DNA of 64,000 nucleotides, from positions 1-64,000 of the forward strand of contig JAUGWO010000227.1 in NCBI GenBank assembly GCA_049724395.1, given 5' to 3'. The translations under genes were made by a program, and so were the position numbers. Positions within the stretch are counted from its first letter, which is position 1. Each line of letters begins with the position of its first letter. Positions 1 through 10,878 of the stretch are shown piece after piece. The notes under the pieces are model-generated. The model saw only the letters and a list, made by a program, of their open reading frames with translations. It had not been told where the DNA came from and ran no database searches. Origin of the DNA: Spongospora subterranea f. sp. subterranea (lineage: Eukaryota; Endomyxa: Phytomyxea; Phytomyxea; Plasmodiophorida).

Positions 1-3000
1 TCTGAACCAGAATGGGATGACGGACCCCTCTGTGGGTTTAAGTGGCAGAATAATTCATAATGATCTGTTTAGTGTTAACCGGTCTGTCGAAATAATTGAA
101 GTCGCTGATTTAATCTCACAGGAGTCCATGTGCCCATCATGGGGCGACATCGGATATAATCAATCTCAGGAACGATTTTGGGAGAACTGCTCTCTTTCAG
201 GCAGTTATTAAAGATAGGTTGGTCAAGATCTACTGTTTACCTCTTATTTGCCCCATCAAATTTGACTTTCCTTCTCCCCAGGTTTCATATCGTCAGAATT
301 CTGTTGGACAGAGGGGCCGATCCATCTATAACGGACAATAATGGGAACACCCCATTTCATATCAATTATCCATCTGCACTGTAAATGCGCCAAATCTCTC
401 CAATCATCAAAAGTTTCAGTATCTGATGTGCTCACAGGACAGACGAAATCATTCTCTCATGCATATAACATATGAATGTCAACCACCGGAACAACAATGG
501 GGAAACACTCCTCCACACTGCTATAAAATGTGAACGGTTGGTCGTAATTTTGTTCCTCGACACAGATCAGCGCCACAAGAAAACTGGTAATTTAGGGAGG
601 TTTTAGTCAAGGATTTGTTGGATAGAGGGGCCAATCCCATCATTGCTGATCACCAAGGCCTTACAGCACTGCACCTCGCAACTCGGCATGGCCTGTATAC
701 TGAACTGATCTTTCAATATACCATGAATTCTGATTGAAGTTTCACAGAAGTAAACAGATCATCATTCATATCATTCATGCGTGGAGGCCAAAACCATCTG
801 ATCTTCGGTTCCAAAGTGGCATGACGGAACACTTCTATTCGAGTTTACTTCACAGTTTAATTCGTGGCCTGTACATTGCGTCAATGTCAATCCAGCACAT
901 TTAAGTGGCTGATTTGATCTTACAGAAATTCAAACCTCGCTCTTGAAGTGTTTAAACTGTCATGCGATGGAATAATCAATCTGCGGGCCCAGGACGGGCG
1001 AACTGCTCTTTTTTCTGCAACTGCTCGTTTTAGGTTGGTCAAATTTACTGTCTAAGTCTCATTCGATCTTTCAGCTTTTTTCTTATAATTAATAGTCCTG
1101 AGACCGCTCAAATTCTGTTGGAGAATGGTGCTGATCCCACCATAACGGATTCAGATCACCTAGGGCCATTCCACGACACATCCATGTAAATTGATGAAAT
1201 ATCACAATTTCACAGATTCAATGAAGTGAACTCAGGACCAACCATCTCTTCATCTCAATGATACAGAACGTTGATGTCAACCACCGATACATTGATGGGT
1301 CCACAATTCTCCATCTTGCTATTAATCTTTGTCGGTTAGACATGATTTGTGTTGGACTCTGAGTTGCCCTTCAATACAACTGATTTGTTAGAGAAGTGGT
1401 GGTCAAGTATCTGTTGGATAAAGACGCCAATCCTACTATTGCTGATAATTCTGGAAATACAGCACTGCATCGTGCAATACACAGTAACATGTATGCTGTT
1501 CAATTGCTAATATTATTGTGTCTGATTGGAATTTCACAGAAATAAACAGACACTCGTTCATATACTTGATGCGGCGCGGCCCAAAGCGACCGATAATCTG
1601 GGTCAGAATAGAATGACCCAAATTTCTGGGTGTTTGAATGGAGAAGTGAATCATGATGATCGGTATCCGCTCAAATGTGACCTAGCAGATTCAAGTCACT
1701 GAATTCATCTCACAGACAGATTGGCGACTACGAAATGATCAATCTGAGGAACCATAAGGGCCAAACTGCTCTCTGTTTAGCGTTTCGTTTATGGCGGTTG
1801 GCAATGTTTACTGTCCGGATGTGAATCCTAAATGATGGAGTTTTGTAGCTGTGATCGAATCAGCCAACTGTTGCTGCAAAGAGGTGCTGACCCGCACTTA
1901 GCGGATAATGATGGGAACACACCCTTGAATTTCTATATGCCTCGGTTTCTGTAAATTGCTCACTCTTCATCAAATATCCAAACATGATTGGAATTGCTCA
2001 CAGGACAGACGAATTCATTATTTCGACCATTAAAACCATGGATATCAACCACCGCAACAGTTATGGAACGTATCTCCATCTAGCTATTACATCTGAGCGG
2101 TTGGTCTTATTTTGTTTTTGACTCTGAATCATCATCTCAATACAACGGATTTGTTAGGGAAGTGGTGGTCAAGTATTTGTTGGATAAAGGCGCCAATCCT
2201 AACTATTGCTGATGATTCTGGAAATACAGCATTGCATCGTGCAGTATACAGTAACGTGTATGCTGTTCAATTGCTAATATTATTGTATTTGATTTGAATT
2301 TCACAGAAATGAGCAGATACTCGTTCATATACTTGATGCGGCGCGGCCCAAAGCGGCCGATAATCTGGGTCACAATAAAATGACCCACATTTCTGGGTGT
2401 TTGAATGGAGAAGTGAATCATGATGATCGGTATCTGCTTAAATGTGGATCTAGCACATTCAAGTCACTGAATTCATCTCACAGGCAGATTGGCGCCTGCG
2501 AAATAATCAATCTGAGGAACCGTATGGGCCAAACTGCTCTCTTATTAGCGTTTCGTTTTTCGTGGTTGGCAAAGTTTACTGTCTGGATGTGAACCGTTAA
2601 AAATGGGGTTTTGTTTCAGTGATAATATCGCTCAAGTGTTGATTAAAAGAGGAGCTGACCCGAACTTAGCGGATAATGATGGGATCACACCCTTGCATTT
2701 CAATATGCCTGGGTTTCTGTAAATTGCTCAATATTCATCAAATATTCAAACATGATTGGAATTGCTCACAGGACAGACGAATTTATTATTTCGACCCTTA
2801 AAAACCTGGATATTAACTACAGCCACAGTCAAAGAAACACTTATCTCCATCAAGCTGCTAGATGTAATCGGTTGGTCTTATTTCGTTTTTGACGCTGATC
2901 ATTATCTTAATCAAGATGATTTGTTAGGGAAAACGTTATTAAGTATCTGTTGGATAGAGGCGCCAATCCCATGGCTCTTGACCATAACCAGAATACAGTT

Positions 3001-3576
3001 CTGCACTCTGCAGTTGAGCATAACCTGTACACTGATTGACTTTTGATATATTGTCAAATGATCTGATTTATGTTTCACAGAAGTGAGCAGATCGTAATCG
3101 ATATAATTGAATCAAAGGATCTCGGTCAACTGCGGCCGGATAACAAGAAGAGACGGTTTGGGTTCTTTGATGGATTGCTGAGTCTTTTTAGCCGGTCCAT
3201 GTTCACACATACGTCTAAAACATCGAAATCGCTAAAATCATCTCACAGGAAACCGCAAAACACTTTCTGTGAAACGTGGGACAAACAACTACTCAACATG
3301 CAAAACAAATGTGACAAAACTGCTCTACATTTGGCAGTTTCGCAACAGCGGTTGGGCAAATTACCCCTGATCAACCACCTTTTGATTGATTGACTAATCT
3401 GACTAAATTGCAGGGTCGATCTGGTTCGGGTTTTTTTGAAAAAAGGCGCCTCCCTCACCATCAAGGCTGATGGTGAGACAGCGCTGGAGTTGGCTATTAA
3501 GAAAAAGAAGGCAGACAGTACCCCATTCGCCGCCACAATGGTTGAACTTTTACAAAGCAAAACTCTACTACCTTGA
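1..3576 (+). CDS. Ankyrin-repeat protein, many short exons, 5' end outside window
   Basis: Short exons encode ankyrin repeats, seen as recurring LLDRGADPSITD / LIKRGADPNLAD / NGNTALHRAV motifs near 298, 612, 1093, 1406, 1865, 2176, 2636 and 2950. They are separated by introns of about 50-110 nt ending in CAG or TAG. The terminal exon (about 3414-3576) encodes a last repeat (VFLKKGASLTIKADGETALELA) and ends LLP-stop. The intron starts look like GTTGGY, a donor also used in the lactonase gene at 59325. The start codon and amino end lie left of position 1. Ankyrin repeats are protein-binding scaffolds; no other domain is visible, so no function is proposed. Individual exon joins were not all resolved, and an inactive copy cannot be excluded. 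Confidence 0.7.
298..3060 (+). repeat. Tandem array of about 770-bp ankyrin exon-intron units
   Basis: Equivalent landmarks recur at a fixed spacing. The LLDRGANP-type exon lies near 612, 1406, 2176 and 2950 (steps 794, 770, 774). The GADP...DNDGNTP exon lies near 298, 1093, 1865 and 2636 (795, 772, 771). The intron/exon border reading CTCACAGGACAGACGAA recurs near 434, 2000 and 2767. Introns are duplicated along with exons, so whole multi-exon blocks were copied. The two units around 1436-1654 and 2203-2421 are the most alike; outer units are more diverged. Confidence 0.8.
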
Positions 3577-4202
3577 ACTGCATTTCATAAAACTGCCGCT
3601 CTTTAGGCAGATTTCACTCGGTCCACGTTGGAACACTGTAGATTTCGGTTTGTCGCTAAATATATATTGCGAGGTAGCCATCGGTTTCGATGCGTCGTGA
3701 TACTGTTAAGACGAAATTGCCCAATTCGGATCTCGTTGATCATCAGTATCGCACATAACACCACAAGTGAGGCAGGAAGAAATCCAATCCTACAAGATTC
3801 TCGCCCGTCTTTGACAAGAACACAAGCAATTGCCTCTTCCAGGCCTGAATTGCCTGTGAAAAAAACTCAATTCGCCAACCGCTAATCTTATTAAACATCA
3901 AGAGAACCATCGATTACGGCGTAATTGAACCGAACTAAGCTACCGACAAAAGTTTGCTCGCCGCAACGATCGTGTAAAGCACACGAGCGCCCATTACCGC
4001 TTTCGCGAAGACCAACGATCTCCACACGACTATGCATTGTGTGGACCAGTGATTTAGCAATGTGACGGAAATGTCACGGGGGAGACTATTTAGCTGAAGA
4101 GGCTATTTCGGTGTAAACTAGATTTTCCGGACGGCGTTTCGTGTCGCCAGACGCCAACCACGTCCTGATCAAGGATTGCGAATATTGGAAACCGACGTGA
4201 AG
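3577..4202. other. Intergenic, no gene seen
   Basis: Nothing recognisable on either strand between the ankyrin stop codon and SEN34. It should hold the ankyrin 3' end and the SEN34 promoter; no motif stands out. Confidence 0.5.
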
Positions 4203-4986
4203 ATGATGGAGGATACCGTTCATGGCGAATGGCTGCAGGATGGTGGCGGTGTCGTCATTAAGGGTTCGGCGTCAGGGGTCTTGATACGCTCTCATCGTCT
4301 GGGTGGCGGGGAGGTTGCGCGTAACCTTCGTCTGATATGGTTCGCTTGTTGTTTTATTCAGTTCACATATATCGAACAGGGCAAGACACTCGAACTCCTG
4401 ATCACCTTTACATATCTACGTTTCTGAGCTGCGAAGAGGCGCATTTTGCCATTTCTCAGGGGTGGCTCAAGACCTCTGGGACTGCAGGGACCGTGCGCCT
4501 GATTCAGCAATCCATATTCGAAGAACTATGGAATCGCCATATGTGGGTAACCCCTGGACTGAAATTTGGTGCAAATATGCTAGCATATCAAGGATCCCCA
4601 GATCAATATCATTCCACGTCAGTTTCCAGTTGGTCATTTCCCCCTTGTTCTAATTTGAAATCCCTTTTTGATGTTCAGTTATATCATAATCGTGAAACAA
4701 TCTGATGAGAAAATACCTGTTCTGGATATAATATCAGGTAAACCGAAGCCAGCCCTTACTAGTTCCATAGCATCAACTGACTACTTATCAAGTTGGCCGG
4801 CTCGCCACTGCAGTTAATAAGCTGGTCGTTGTCGCTGCCTGCGACAGTGACGGAACAGGAACGCGTTTCCTTACAATAAAATGGAATCAGAGGGCTTCAA
4901 ATGCTCCCAGAGATCCAGTGACACTATGTACAACCAACAGCTCACGATGTATGTTTATCAACTTAACATGTCATCAGAGCCACTGA
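4203..4986 (+). CDS. SEN34: tRNA-splicing endonuclease subunit SEN34, catalytic
   Basis: This subunit of the nuclear tRNA intron endonuclease cleaves one splice site of intron-containing pre-tRNAs. Exons 4203-4320, 4362-4617, 4679-4737 and 4793-4986 join in phase to 208 aa; introns are 41, 61 and 55 nt, and the last has a CTGAC branch site. The endonuclease fold is clear: LWNRHMWVTPGLKFGANMLAYQGSP then QYHS, and after the third intron LATAVNKLVVVA. The catalytic triad is Tyr in AYQG, His in QYHS and Lys in VNK. The protein is shorter than yeast or human SEN34. ATG 4203 or 4206 is the first in frame; an upstream exon cannot be excluded. Its last 13 coding bases overlap the convergent OST3/6 gene. 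Confidence 0.85.
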
Positions 4987-6193
4987 TAAACCCAGCCGTT
5001 GTTGTACCCGCCCATCTTATAAGATACTAGCCATCGTATCTTAAACCAAAGATAAAAACAGAGAAGAAGAGCTCCTCCTGACATCAAATTACGGGTACTT
5101 TTGCTATCAATTTGAACTGCTGTCGTGCCCAAAATGGTAATCAATAAACCGAACAGAACTTGAACGCTTCCGCAGATATATGATTCAGCTCCCAGCTGCC
5201 AACCGCTGTCCCCGTGAAGATAAGAAACTCCATTGTGGTCGTGATGCGCCCAAGGGGTATCCTTAAGAATGTTGTACATCCCGCCCGAAACGCAGAAAAG
5301 ATATATACCCAGAGAAAGTACTAAATATATCTTGGTATTGCCTCGTTTCGCCCATATCACAGGCCCGATAAAGTATAACGGGATCGATCCGATGATAGCA
5401 GGCAGGAGAATGTTGGAAAACAAAGCGCTCCAGTCAATAGGGCGAGCTAATGTGGCATCCAGGCCTGAAACTCCATTGATCCACTTGACAATTGCTTCAG
5501 CTGCGAAACCGTGAGTATTAAAATCGAACTTGTGTGATTTTGGAATATCGTTAAGAAACGAGTTTGGCTGAGTAGTTGTAAAGTCGTCCGCCTTGATAAA
5601 AGCCAGAAGTGGAACATTAGATAATCCTAGCATCGCGAACAATGCTTCACTATCGCCATGACTGAAATCCATCTCTACCACGAACGTTGGAACATCTGCT
5701 TTGAGTGATGCTGTATGCACTGATGTACCGACATATTTGAACTCCTCATTGATACGCCTAAATAAAAATTAGTCTCTGGAATTCCTAAAGACGATGGGAG
5801 TTTCTCACGAGCAAGCGCCACATTTGAACTGCGGTTTCAACGCGGTAAATAACACAGCAACATTGTATGGCCTAGGGCCCTTCATGATATTGTTCTGTTG
5901 CGACAATAGAGACTTAGAACAGCCGCTTCCGTACGCACGCTCTCAAGCACCTACGATAAAGAAGGCTTTACTCAAGTGCACGATGTTATTCTCCGACGCT
6001 CGAGCTTCGGCTTTGAAGTAATCCAGTTTCTGTTCACTGGTCTAAGAGCAAAATCAGCGCGACAACCTCCAATGCAAGTGTAAGACACCGTCACCATGGC
6101 AGCAAGTGCACGAGCACAGGTCACCGCGCACGCCACGATGACTATCCATGAGAAGAGCGTCATCTCGAAAGCTTCGACGACGGTTTCCCACAA
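4974..6193 (-). CDS. OST3: Oligosaccharyltransferase subunit OST3/OST6 (TUSC3/MAGT1 family)
   Basis: A thioredoxin-fold ER membrane subunit of oligosaccharyltransferase that holds acceptor proteins through mixed disulfides during N-glycosylation. Exons 6193-6095, 6041-5955, 5894-5809 and 5757-4974 join in phase to about 351 aa, close to human TUS3/MAGT1 length. An N-terminal signal (MTLFSWIVIVACAV) is followed by the luminal domain with RPYNVAVLFTAL and redox CGAC. The C-terminal half has four hydrophobic spans, ending near GYNNGWVYQWL. Start is 6193, or the second Met at 6163, which better fits a signal peptide. OST3 and OST6 paralogues cannot be told apart here. Confidence 0.9.
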
Positions 6194-6975
6194 TGCTAAT
6201 CCGACTCTAATCCAGTGCTATTCCTCCTATTCCTTAAACATAATCACGCACTTGTGTCGTGTCATTTGTTACCTTATGTCGTCTGGACTGGGCCAGAGAA
6301 ACTTCAGAGATACACTTGATGTGTATCGGTAACCGGGTTGCGACCACAGTATAGTACTCCCCGAATCTGCCAATATTGTTGGCCGTCGATAAATCGCATT
6401 AGCGTTGGTTGTGTTCTTGAAGGGCGTCTGATCACGTTCCTTCCTACCTATGGCCGTTTATACATGGGAACAAATGCCATTCCACGGAGCGGATGGATGA
6501 TTCCCCTGAGCCATAGGAAACTCGTGACGCCGAAAAGCGTGATAAACTGCCCAGGCATGTTTCATACTGCTGAAGCGCCGGTAAAGGCCGAGTGCTCCGG
6601 TCTCTCAGGACCTTGAATACGTTTGGGTAGATTACAGTATGAATTAATGTCAGGCGGGTGAAACAGGCACCCCCATTCACTCCAGGTAAACGGGTTGCCT
6701 GACTACCATATATCTCAAATGATTATTGTTTTATGCTTGAATCAACTTAATGTTTTGCGTAATCGATTCGCCGCTGAGTCATTAAGAATGGCGCATGAAT
6801 CACCTTCCGGTTAATACAGGATATCGGTCACTACCAGAGGCTCGGGGTATTGTGCGCTTGGCTCTTCATTGGACATCCAAACTTTGCCTGTGCAATACCG
6901 GTATACCGGTATATTCGTTCTTCTGTCTACATCGCGTCTGGTGCGTCAATCCTGCCATCTCATGTTATTGGACTA
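6194..6975. other. Intergenic; no convincing gene
   Basis: Short open frames exist on both strands (for example 6444-6680 minus and 6338-6616 plus), but none resembles a known family or joins by clear splice sites. Presumably it holds the OST3/6 promoter and the 5' region of the RING gene. Confidence 0.4.
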
Positions 6976-7707
6976 ATGGCGTTCCTCAATTCCATATGGT
7001 CTGGGATTGTCGGCGGTACGAGTTCGTCCTGTCGCTCCAACAATAATTTTCAAAATGACTTGAAAAACAAATGCAACGTAGCGCTCGGTTTCATCAAATC
7101 TGGCCGTCAATGTGCCAATCCAGCAATCATCGAGCCGTTCCCGTCCACAATTCAGGTCTGGAAAATCTACCTCCGAAACGTTGATAGCCCGAAGGTGATC
7201 ATGCGGACCGTATTTCTACGGTTCAGCAACAGTGTCATCTCCTCGATCGGCTCGCGATTGTGCTCTGGAATATATTGCAACGCCACGCTTCGGATTGCGT
7301 TGATCATCGAGAACGAATCGGAAATGATCGAGATTCGAGCGGTTCGATCTGAACAGCTGGACCGTGGAGTATTTGGCGCCTGGGGAATATTCGATCCGAC
7401 TGGCGACTCGGGCGATGCCAGGGGAACAGCGTATATGACCTTGGAACGGTTCGATCGAGGTCAATACTCGTCCCGTCTACGATTGGGGTCTCCATCCGGT
7501 ATCCCTGAGTACAGCTCCGACAATGGCTGTGGAATATGCTGTGTCGAACAGTCGGGCGGCGCCAAGGTCCTCTACCTTCCTTGCGGGCATTCGTTCGCCT
7601 GCTTGAGCTGCAGTGGCCAGCTGACCACATGCCCATTGTGCCGACAAGCGATATGTCATCTCGCTCCATTTCCCCGCCGCTCCCGAACGTCGATGGGTTC
7701 ACCTTGA
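6976..7707 (+). CDS. RING-finger protein, probable E3 ubiquitin ligase
   Basis: The C-terminus carries a C3HC4-type RING: CGICCVEQ, then LPCGHSFAC, then CPLCRQAI. The rest is unrecognised. An N-terminal hydrophobic stretch around LMAFLNSIWSGIVGG and upstream in-frame hydrophobic sequence (from about 6850) suggest membrane anchoring, as in the neighbouring RING gene. ATG 6976 is the first in-frame Met; the true start may lie in an upstream exon. The predicted role is ubiquitin transfer from an E2 to an unknown substrate. It lies tail to tail with a second RING protein of similar layout, so the pair may be old paralogues. The RING assignment is strong; substrate and location are unknown. Confidence 0.65.
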   Translation: MAFLNSIWSGIVGGTSSSCRSNNNFQNDLKNKCNVALGFIKSGRQCANPAIIEPFPSTIQVWKIYLRNVDSPKVIMRTVFLRFSNSVISSIGSRLCSGIYCNATLRIALIIENESEMIEIRAVRSEQLDRGVFGAWGIFDPTGDSGDARGTAYMTLERFDRGQYSSRLRLGSPSGIPEYSSDNGCGICCVEQSGGAKVLYLPCGHSFACLSCSGQLTTCPLCRQAICHLAPFPRRSRTSMGSP

Positions 7708-7897
7708 TCGGCCTCCGAACGTCGATGAATTTATCGGCTCGAACATTCTCTTTCAATCATTAAACAGTCAAAATCGATTTATTGACGATTCTTCAGATCT
7801 ATTGGTTGTTTTTCATGAAATCGGGTTGCGCCATGTTAAACTCAAATGATTTCCTCTATCTCATATAGCCATATATTATTGGTGCCAAAATCAACGC

Positions 7898-8920
7898 CTA
7901 TACAATGTCGCTCATCGTTCTTGTCGGTTCTCCCGCGAGTTCCGTTGAGGGTAGTTCTGAAGAGATGGGGAAGTACGGGTCCTCCCCTGTTAGATCGACC
8001 TCCTCGAGCCTGGAAATCGGTTTCCTGCACGCTGGACACAGGGGAACGATCGCCATGCACTTCTTACATGCCAGAACATGACCGCATGGCAGACAGGCCA
8101 CAACTGGCGATTGTGCACCCTCATCTAGACATAATGCACAGACATTCGACGCGTCTTGGCACGTGTAGATCTTGGCCACACCGGACGGCCTGACGTCCGA
8201 TGGCCATGCTCTCCACCACCCGCGCTGCGCTCTCGATCCGGAACCGATCAGCCAGACGCCTCGCATGCCCAACGAGAAATCATCGTCGAACACGCCACGA
8301 AATTCACGACAGCATCCTTGAAATCGTGTCACAAACGCCACTAAGTGCTTGTTGTCGGAGAAACCTGAATAGCCGCCTCCAACTTCACATGGAGAGCTCT
8401 TAACAGAACCGAACCCGGAGATGATTGCATTATCCATTTGAATCAAAAATTCAAGTTCATGACTGCGACCAGATGTATAGGAGATACCCTGGCGGAACGT
8501 TTCCCGGCAGAATGTACCGATCCACCGTAAGAAGTTCCCGCTTTGGAACGAACTCACAGACGACGAGTTGCCGGCAGATAAATAAATAGATTGAGATGGG
8601 AAGTACGCCAACTGGTTCTCGTCGTGAGAGTTTTCCAGCACGGCGTCGACAAATGTCCCACAACTGAGGATCGGCGCTTCTACTGGCGCCGGGAAGCATT
8701 TGTAAACACCGATAGGAATAACACAGACGAACGTGATCAACATGAACATCATCAACCGGATATGACCCGATAACTCAATCGTCAATGTGGTGGCGGTGAG
8801 AGCGGTCCAGACCACAACGGCCACAATGCATATCCAGACGCCCTTCAAGTCTCTACAGGTTGATCTTGTGACCATGGCGCATATAGGAACCCGGGACCCT
8901 GACAATTTCCCGATGGGCAA
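7898..8920 (-). CDS. Membrane RING-finger protein, probable E3 ubiquitin ligase
   Basis: A single open frame of 340 aa. Two hydrophobic helices lie near residues 30-52 (VWICIVAVVVWTAL) and 57-75 (LMMFMLITFVCVIPIGVY). A long middle region is unrecognised. The RING is near residues 260-305: CALCLDEG, LPCGHVLACKKC, CPACRKPIS. The layout (membrane anchor, middle domain, C-terminal RING with the LPCGH signature) resembles MUL1-like and related membrane E3 ligases, but the middle domain is not clearly MUL1. A short piece of this gene is copied at 10730-10873. Start ATG 8920 gives the longest frame; the second Met at residue 17 is possible. Confidence 0.7.
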   Translation of the reverse strand: MPIGKLSGSRVPICAMVTRSTCRDLKGVWICIVAVVVWTALTATTLTIELSGHIRLMMFMLITFVCVIPIGVYKCFPAPVEAPILSCGTFVDAVLENSHDENQLAYFPSQSIYLSAGNSSSVSSFQSGNFLRWIGTFCRETFRQGISYTSGRSHELEFLIQMDNAIISGFGSVKSSPCEVGGGYSGFSDNKHLVAFVTRFQGCCREFRGVFDDDFSLGMRGVWLIGSGSRAQRGWWRAWPSDVRPSGVAKIYTCQDASNVCALCLDEGAQSPVVACLPCGHVLACKKCMAIVPLCPACRKPISRLEEVDLTGEDPYFPISSELPSTELAGEPTRTMSDIV

Positions 8921-9037
8921 TTCCCCGTTCGAGAACGGGACTTAGAGGCAATAATCGACCGGAAACGTCACGTCGCTGTCACGAAGCTGCCCTGTTTACT
9001 GTTACACACCGGGTAACCCGGACATTTCTCATCAGTG

Positions 9038-9253
9038 CTACGTAACCCGTTCACGTGACAAAATATTGCCGCCCGGCACGGTTTTCGAAGCTGGAGCGAA
9101 ATGGTCATCAGATCGCCAATTGACGAACAGGGTGTTGCTATCCAGGCGACGCCCGATCACAAATCGCTTTTGTAATGCCACGATGATATTGGGGTTGCTG
9201 TTCAAGCAAATGAAGTGCCGAATGCCAAGGGGGTTTCCAGACGAAACTTGCAT
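9038..9253 (-). CDS. Small open frame, weak TFB5-like similarity
   Basis: A 71-codon frame starting just after an in-frame stop. The part reading IRHFICLNSN ... KRFVIGRRLDSNTLFV vaguely matches the core of TFIIH subunit TFB5/GTF2H5 (KQF-hydrophobic ... KKFIIQDLDDTHLFV). The N-terminal GVL-CDP motif and the C-terminal helix of that family are not evident, so this may be chance. It lies 118 bp upstream of the divergently oriented RING gene start. Confidence 0.2.
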   Translation of the reverse strand: MQVSSGNPLGIRHFICLNSNPNIIVALQKRFVIGRRLDSNTLFVNWRSDDHFAPASKTVPGGNILSRERVT

Positions 9254-9573
9254 TTAACTTATCGTGTGTATCGGGTTTTGGCAGTTTCGTTGTCCCCATG
9301 ATTCGTCTTATATCCCTCAAGGCAGTACCGTTCTCGCACATGCTGGATGAACGAGCTTGACGCTGAATCAAACGGTTGGAGCGGCAGCACAAACTTGAAC
9401 GGTTACAGCAGCTACAGTCCACAACGACCTCAGACCTTTCTGGCTTCAAGACGGAATCGCATGGGTCAACAATACCCAAATATGACGGTTCGGGCAGTAA
9501 TCTTCACTTTTGGGTTCAAAACGCTGCCTTGTATCTCAGTGCGAAGTGACACAGGCGGGCGCCCGTCTGAAGC
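9254..9573. other. No gene identified
   Basis: Short open frames on both strands without recognisable similarity. The stretch may be the 5' flank of the gag-like fossil that follows. Confidence 0.3.
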
Positions 9574-10083
9574 TTGCCCGAAGTTAACACCAACGCTCAG
9601 TTTAGTCAAGATCTCAGGGCACTGTCTTTGATTCGACTAAACCTGATTAGTGATAATGTTGCGCGCATTATCAACATTAGGCAATGCAAATCTTCAGGTC
9701 AAGCATCACAAAGCGACGAGGTCCTCATGACTCATGCGATACACTGCTTCTTAACCATTAAACAACAAGAGAACGGGCCAACAAGGTTGTTCGCCTCACG
9801 CATGTCTGAAGCGGTTTGTCGAGTCAGATCGGTTGTACCTGAAGATCTGCTCCGCATCACCGAGGAATTTGAGGCAATCATCATGGTGTTAGCCGTCAAC
9901 AGCCGGTTTTCAACCCTGATCAGCGTCATGAACGCGCAAGACCAGAATGTGCCGTTAACGACACAGAAGCTGACATCGATGATGCTCGTTGAAGAACAAT
10001 CGGAGCAATATCCTACCAAACTAACATCGGCCGAACTAAAGGCGGAAGTTTCGGCACTGAGGCTTCTTCTATCCAGAAGATGA
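9574..10083 (+). mobile_element. Copia-like LTR-retroelement gag fossil (fragment)
   Basis: A 169-codon frame with the layout of the Ty1/copia gag (UBN2-type) region: helical sequence, then PEDLLRITEEFEAI, then LTTQKLTSMMLVEEQ, the place where the family has a conserved leucine-rich segment followed by L-x-EEQ. No protease, integrase, reverse transcriptase or LTR is visible nearby, so it is a fragment of a fossil element. The assignment rests on general pattern only, and age cannot be judged. Confidence 0.4.
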
Positions 10084-10234
10084 AGTTTAACGACTGTAAA
10101 ATACGTCCCCCAAACTAAAGTTTGAACAATGAGAGAACATCGTGATCGAAATCCACGATATCATCTCGAGCAACGAAACCTCAACTTGTGGGAGTCGTTC
10201 AAGGCCAATGAAATCGTTGATGTGATCAATTCAA

Positions 10235-10700
10235 ACGTAAACGTATTGTCCATATCATTTGGAGAATGTGAAATGACGTGTCGTGCCATATCCCTTCGTT
10301 TGCAGACCAATGAAGATGTTCGAGCAATGCTTTATCGTCAAAACATGAAGATACGTATTCGAGTTCCATCAGAGTCGGTCACAACCGCTCTGCTTCGAAA
10401 TGCTGGAAAATTTACACCTAGCATCCAAAAAGGTCCTTTTATCTCTCAAAAAACTTAAAAACAACAAAAAAAATATACTTTTTAAAAAAAAATGATGGAA
10501 CCCGAATACTTATCTTCTGTTTTGACGAGAAAGCGCGTCATTACGTTCGGGCAGTTTGCTCGAACATCTTCACTGGTCTGCAAACGAAGGGATATGACAC
10601 GATCACAGGGTGTAACGTACTACTTCAGCATGGTCGTGACGTTACAATCATGATTTCATAAACGTCATCTGCTGCAATAAATCATATTCATATTCTTCCG
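10235..10700. repeat. Inverted duplication IR1, arms about 200 bp, A-rich spacer
   Basis: The segment near 10235-10430 recurs in reverse complement near 10495-10700. The core ATATCCCTTCGTTTGCAGAC at 10285-10304 matches the complement around 10573-10592 almost exactly; flanks are more diverged (roughly three quarters alike by eye). The spacer near 10455-10490 is A-rich. The left arm lies in an open frame at 10129-10458 (109 aa, unrecognised; reads LRLQTNEDVRA), and the right arm encodes a diverged copy on the other strand, so the arms converge tail to tail. Confidence 0.7.
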
Positions 10701-10729
10701 TTTACGTCAGGATCGTTTGACTTTGAGAG

Positions 10730-10873
10730 GGCATGCGAGGCGTCTGGCTGATCGGTTCCGGATCGAGAGCCATGGCCATCGGACGTCAGGCCGTCCGGTG
10801 TGGCCAAGGTCCACACGTGCCAAGACCCGTCGAATGTCTGTGCACTATGTCTAGATGAGGGTGCACAATCGCG
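10730..10873 (+). pseudogene. Fragment copied from the 7898-8920 RING gene
   Basis: This stretch matches, in sense orientation, the part of the minus-strand RING gene lying at about 8115-8268 (WLIGSGSRAQ through NVCALCLDEG). It differs by about 23 missing bases and a few substitutions, so the copy is recent. It ends abruptly at GGGTGCACAATCGC, exactly where the inverted duplication IR2 begins, and its left end follows IR1. It lacks most of the RING and cannot encode a functional protein. Confidence 0.85.
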
Positions 10874-10878
10874 AAATA

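Noticed and set aside
9138-9479. Cys-rich minus-strand frame (CSCCNRSSLCC)
   Set aside because: No recognisable zinc-finger spacing and no splice context.
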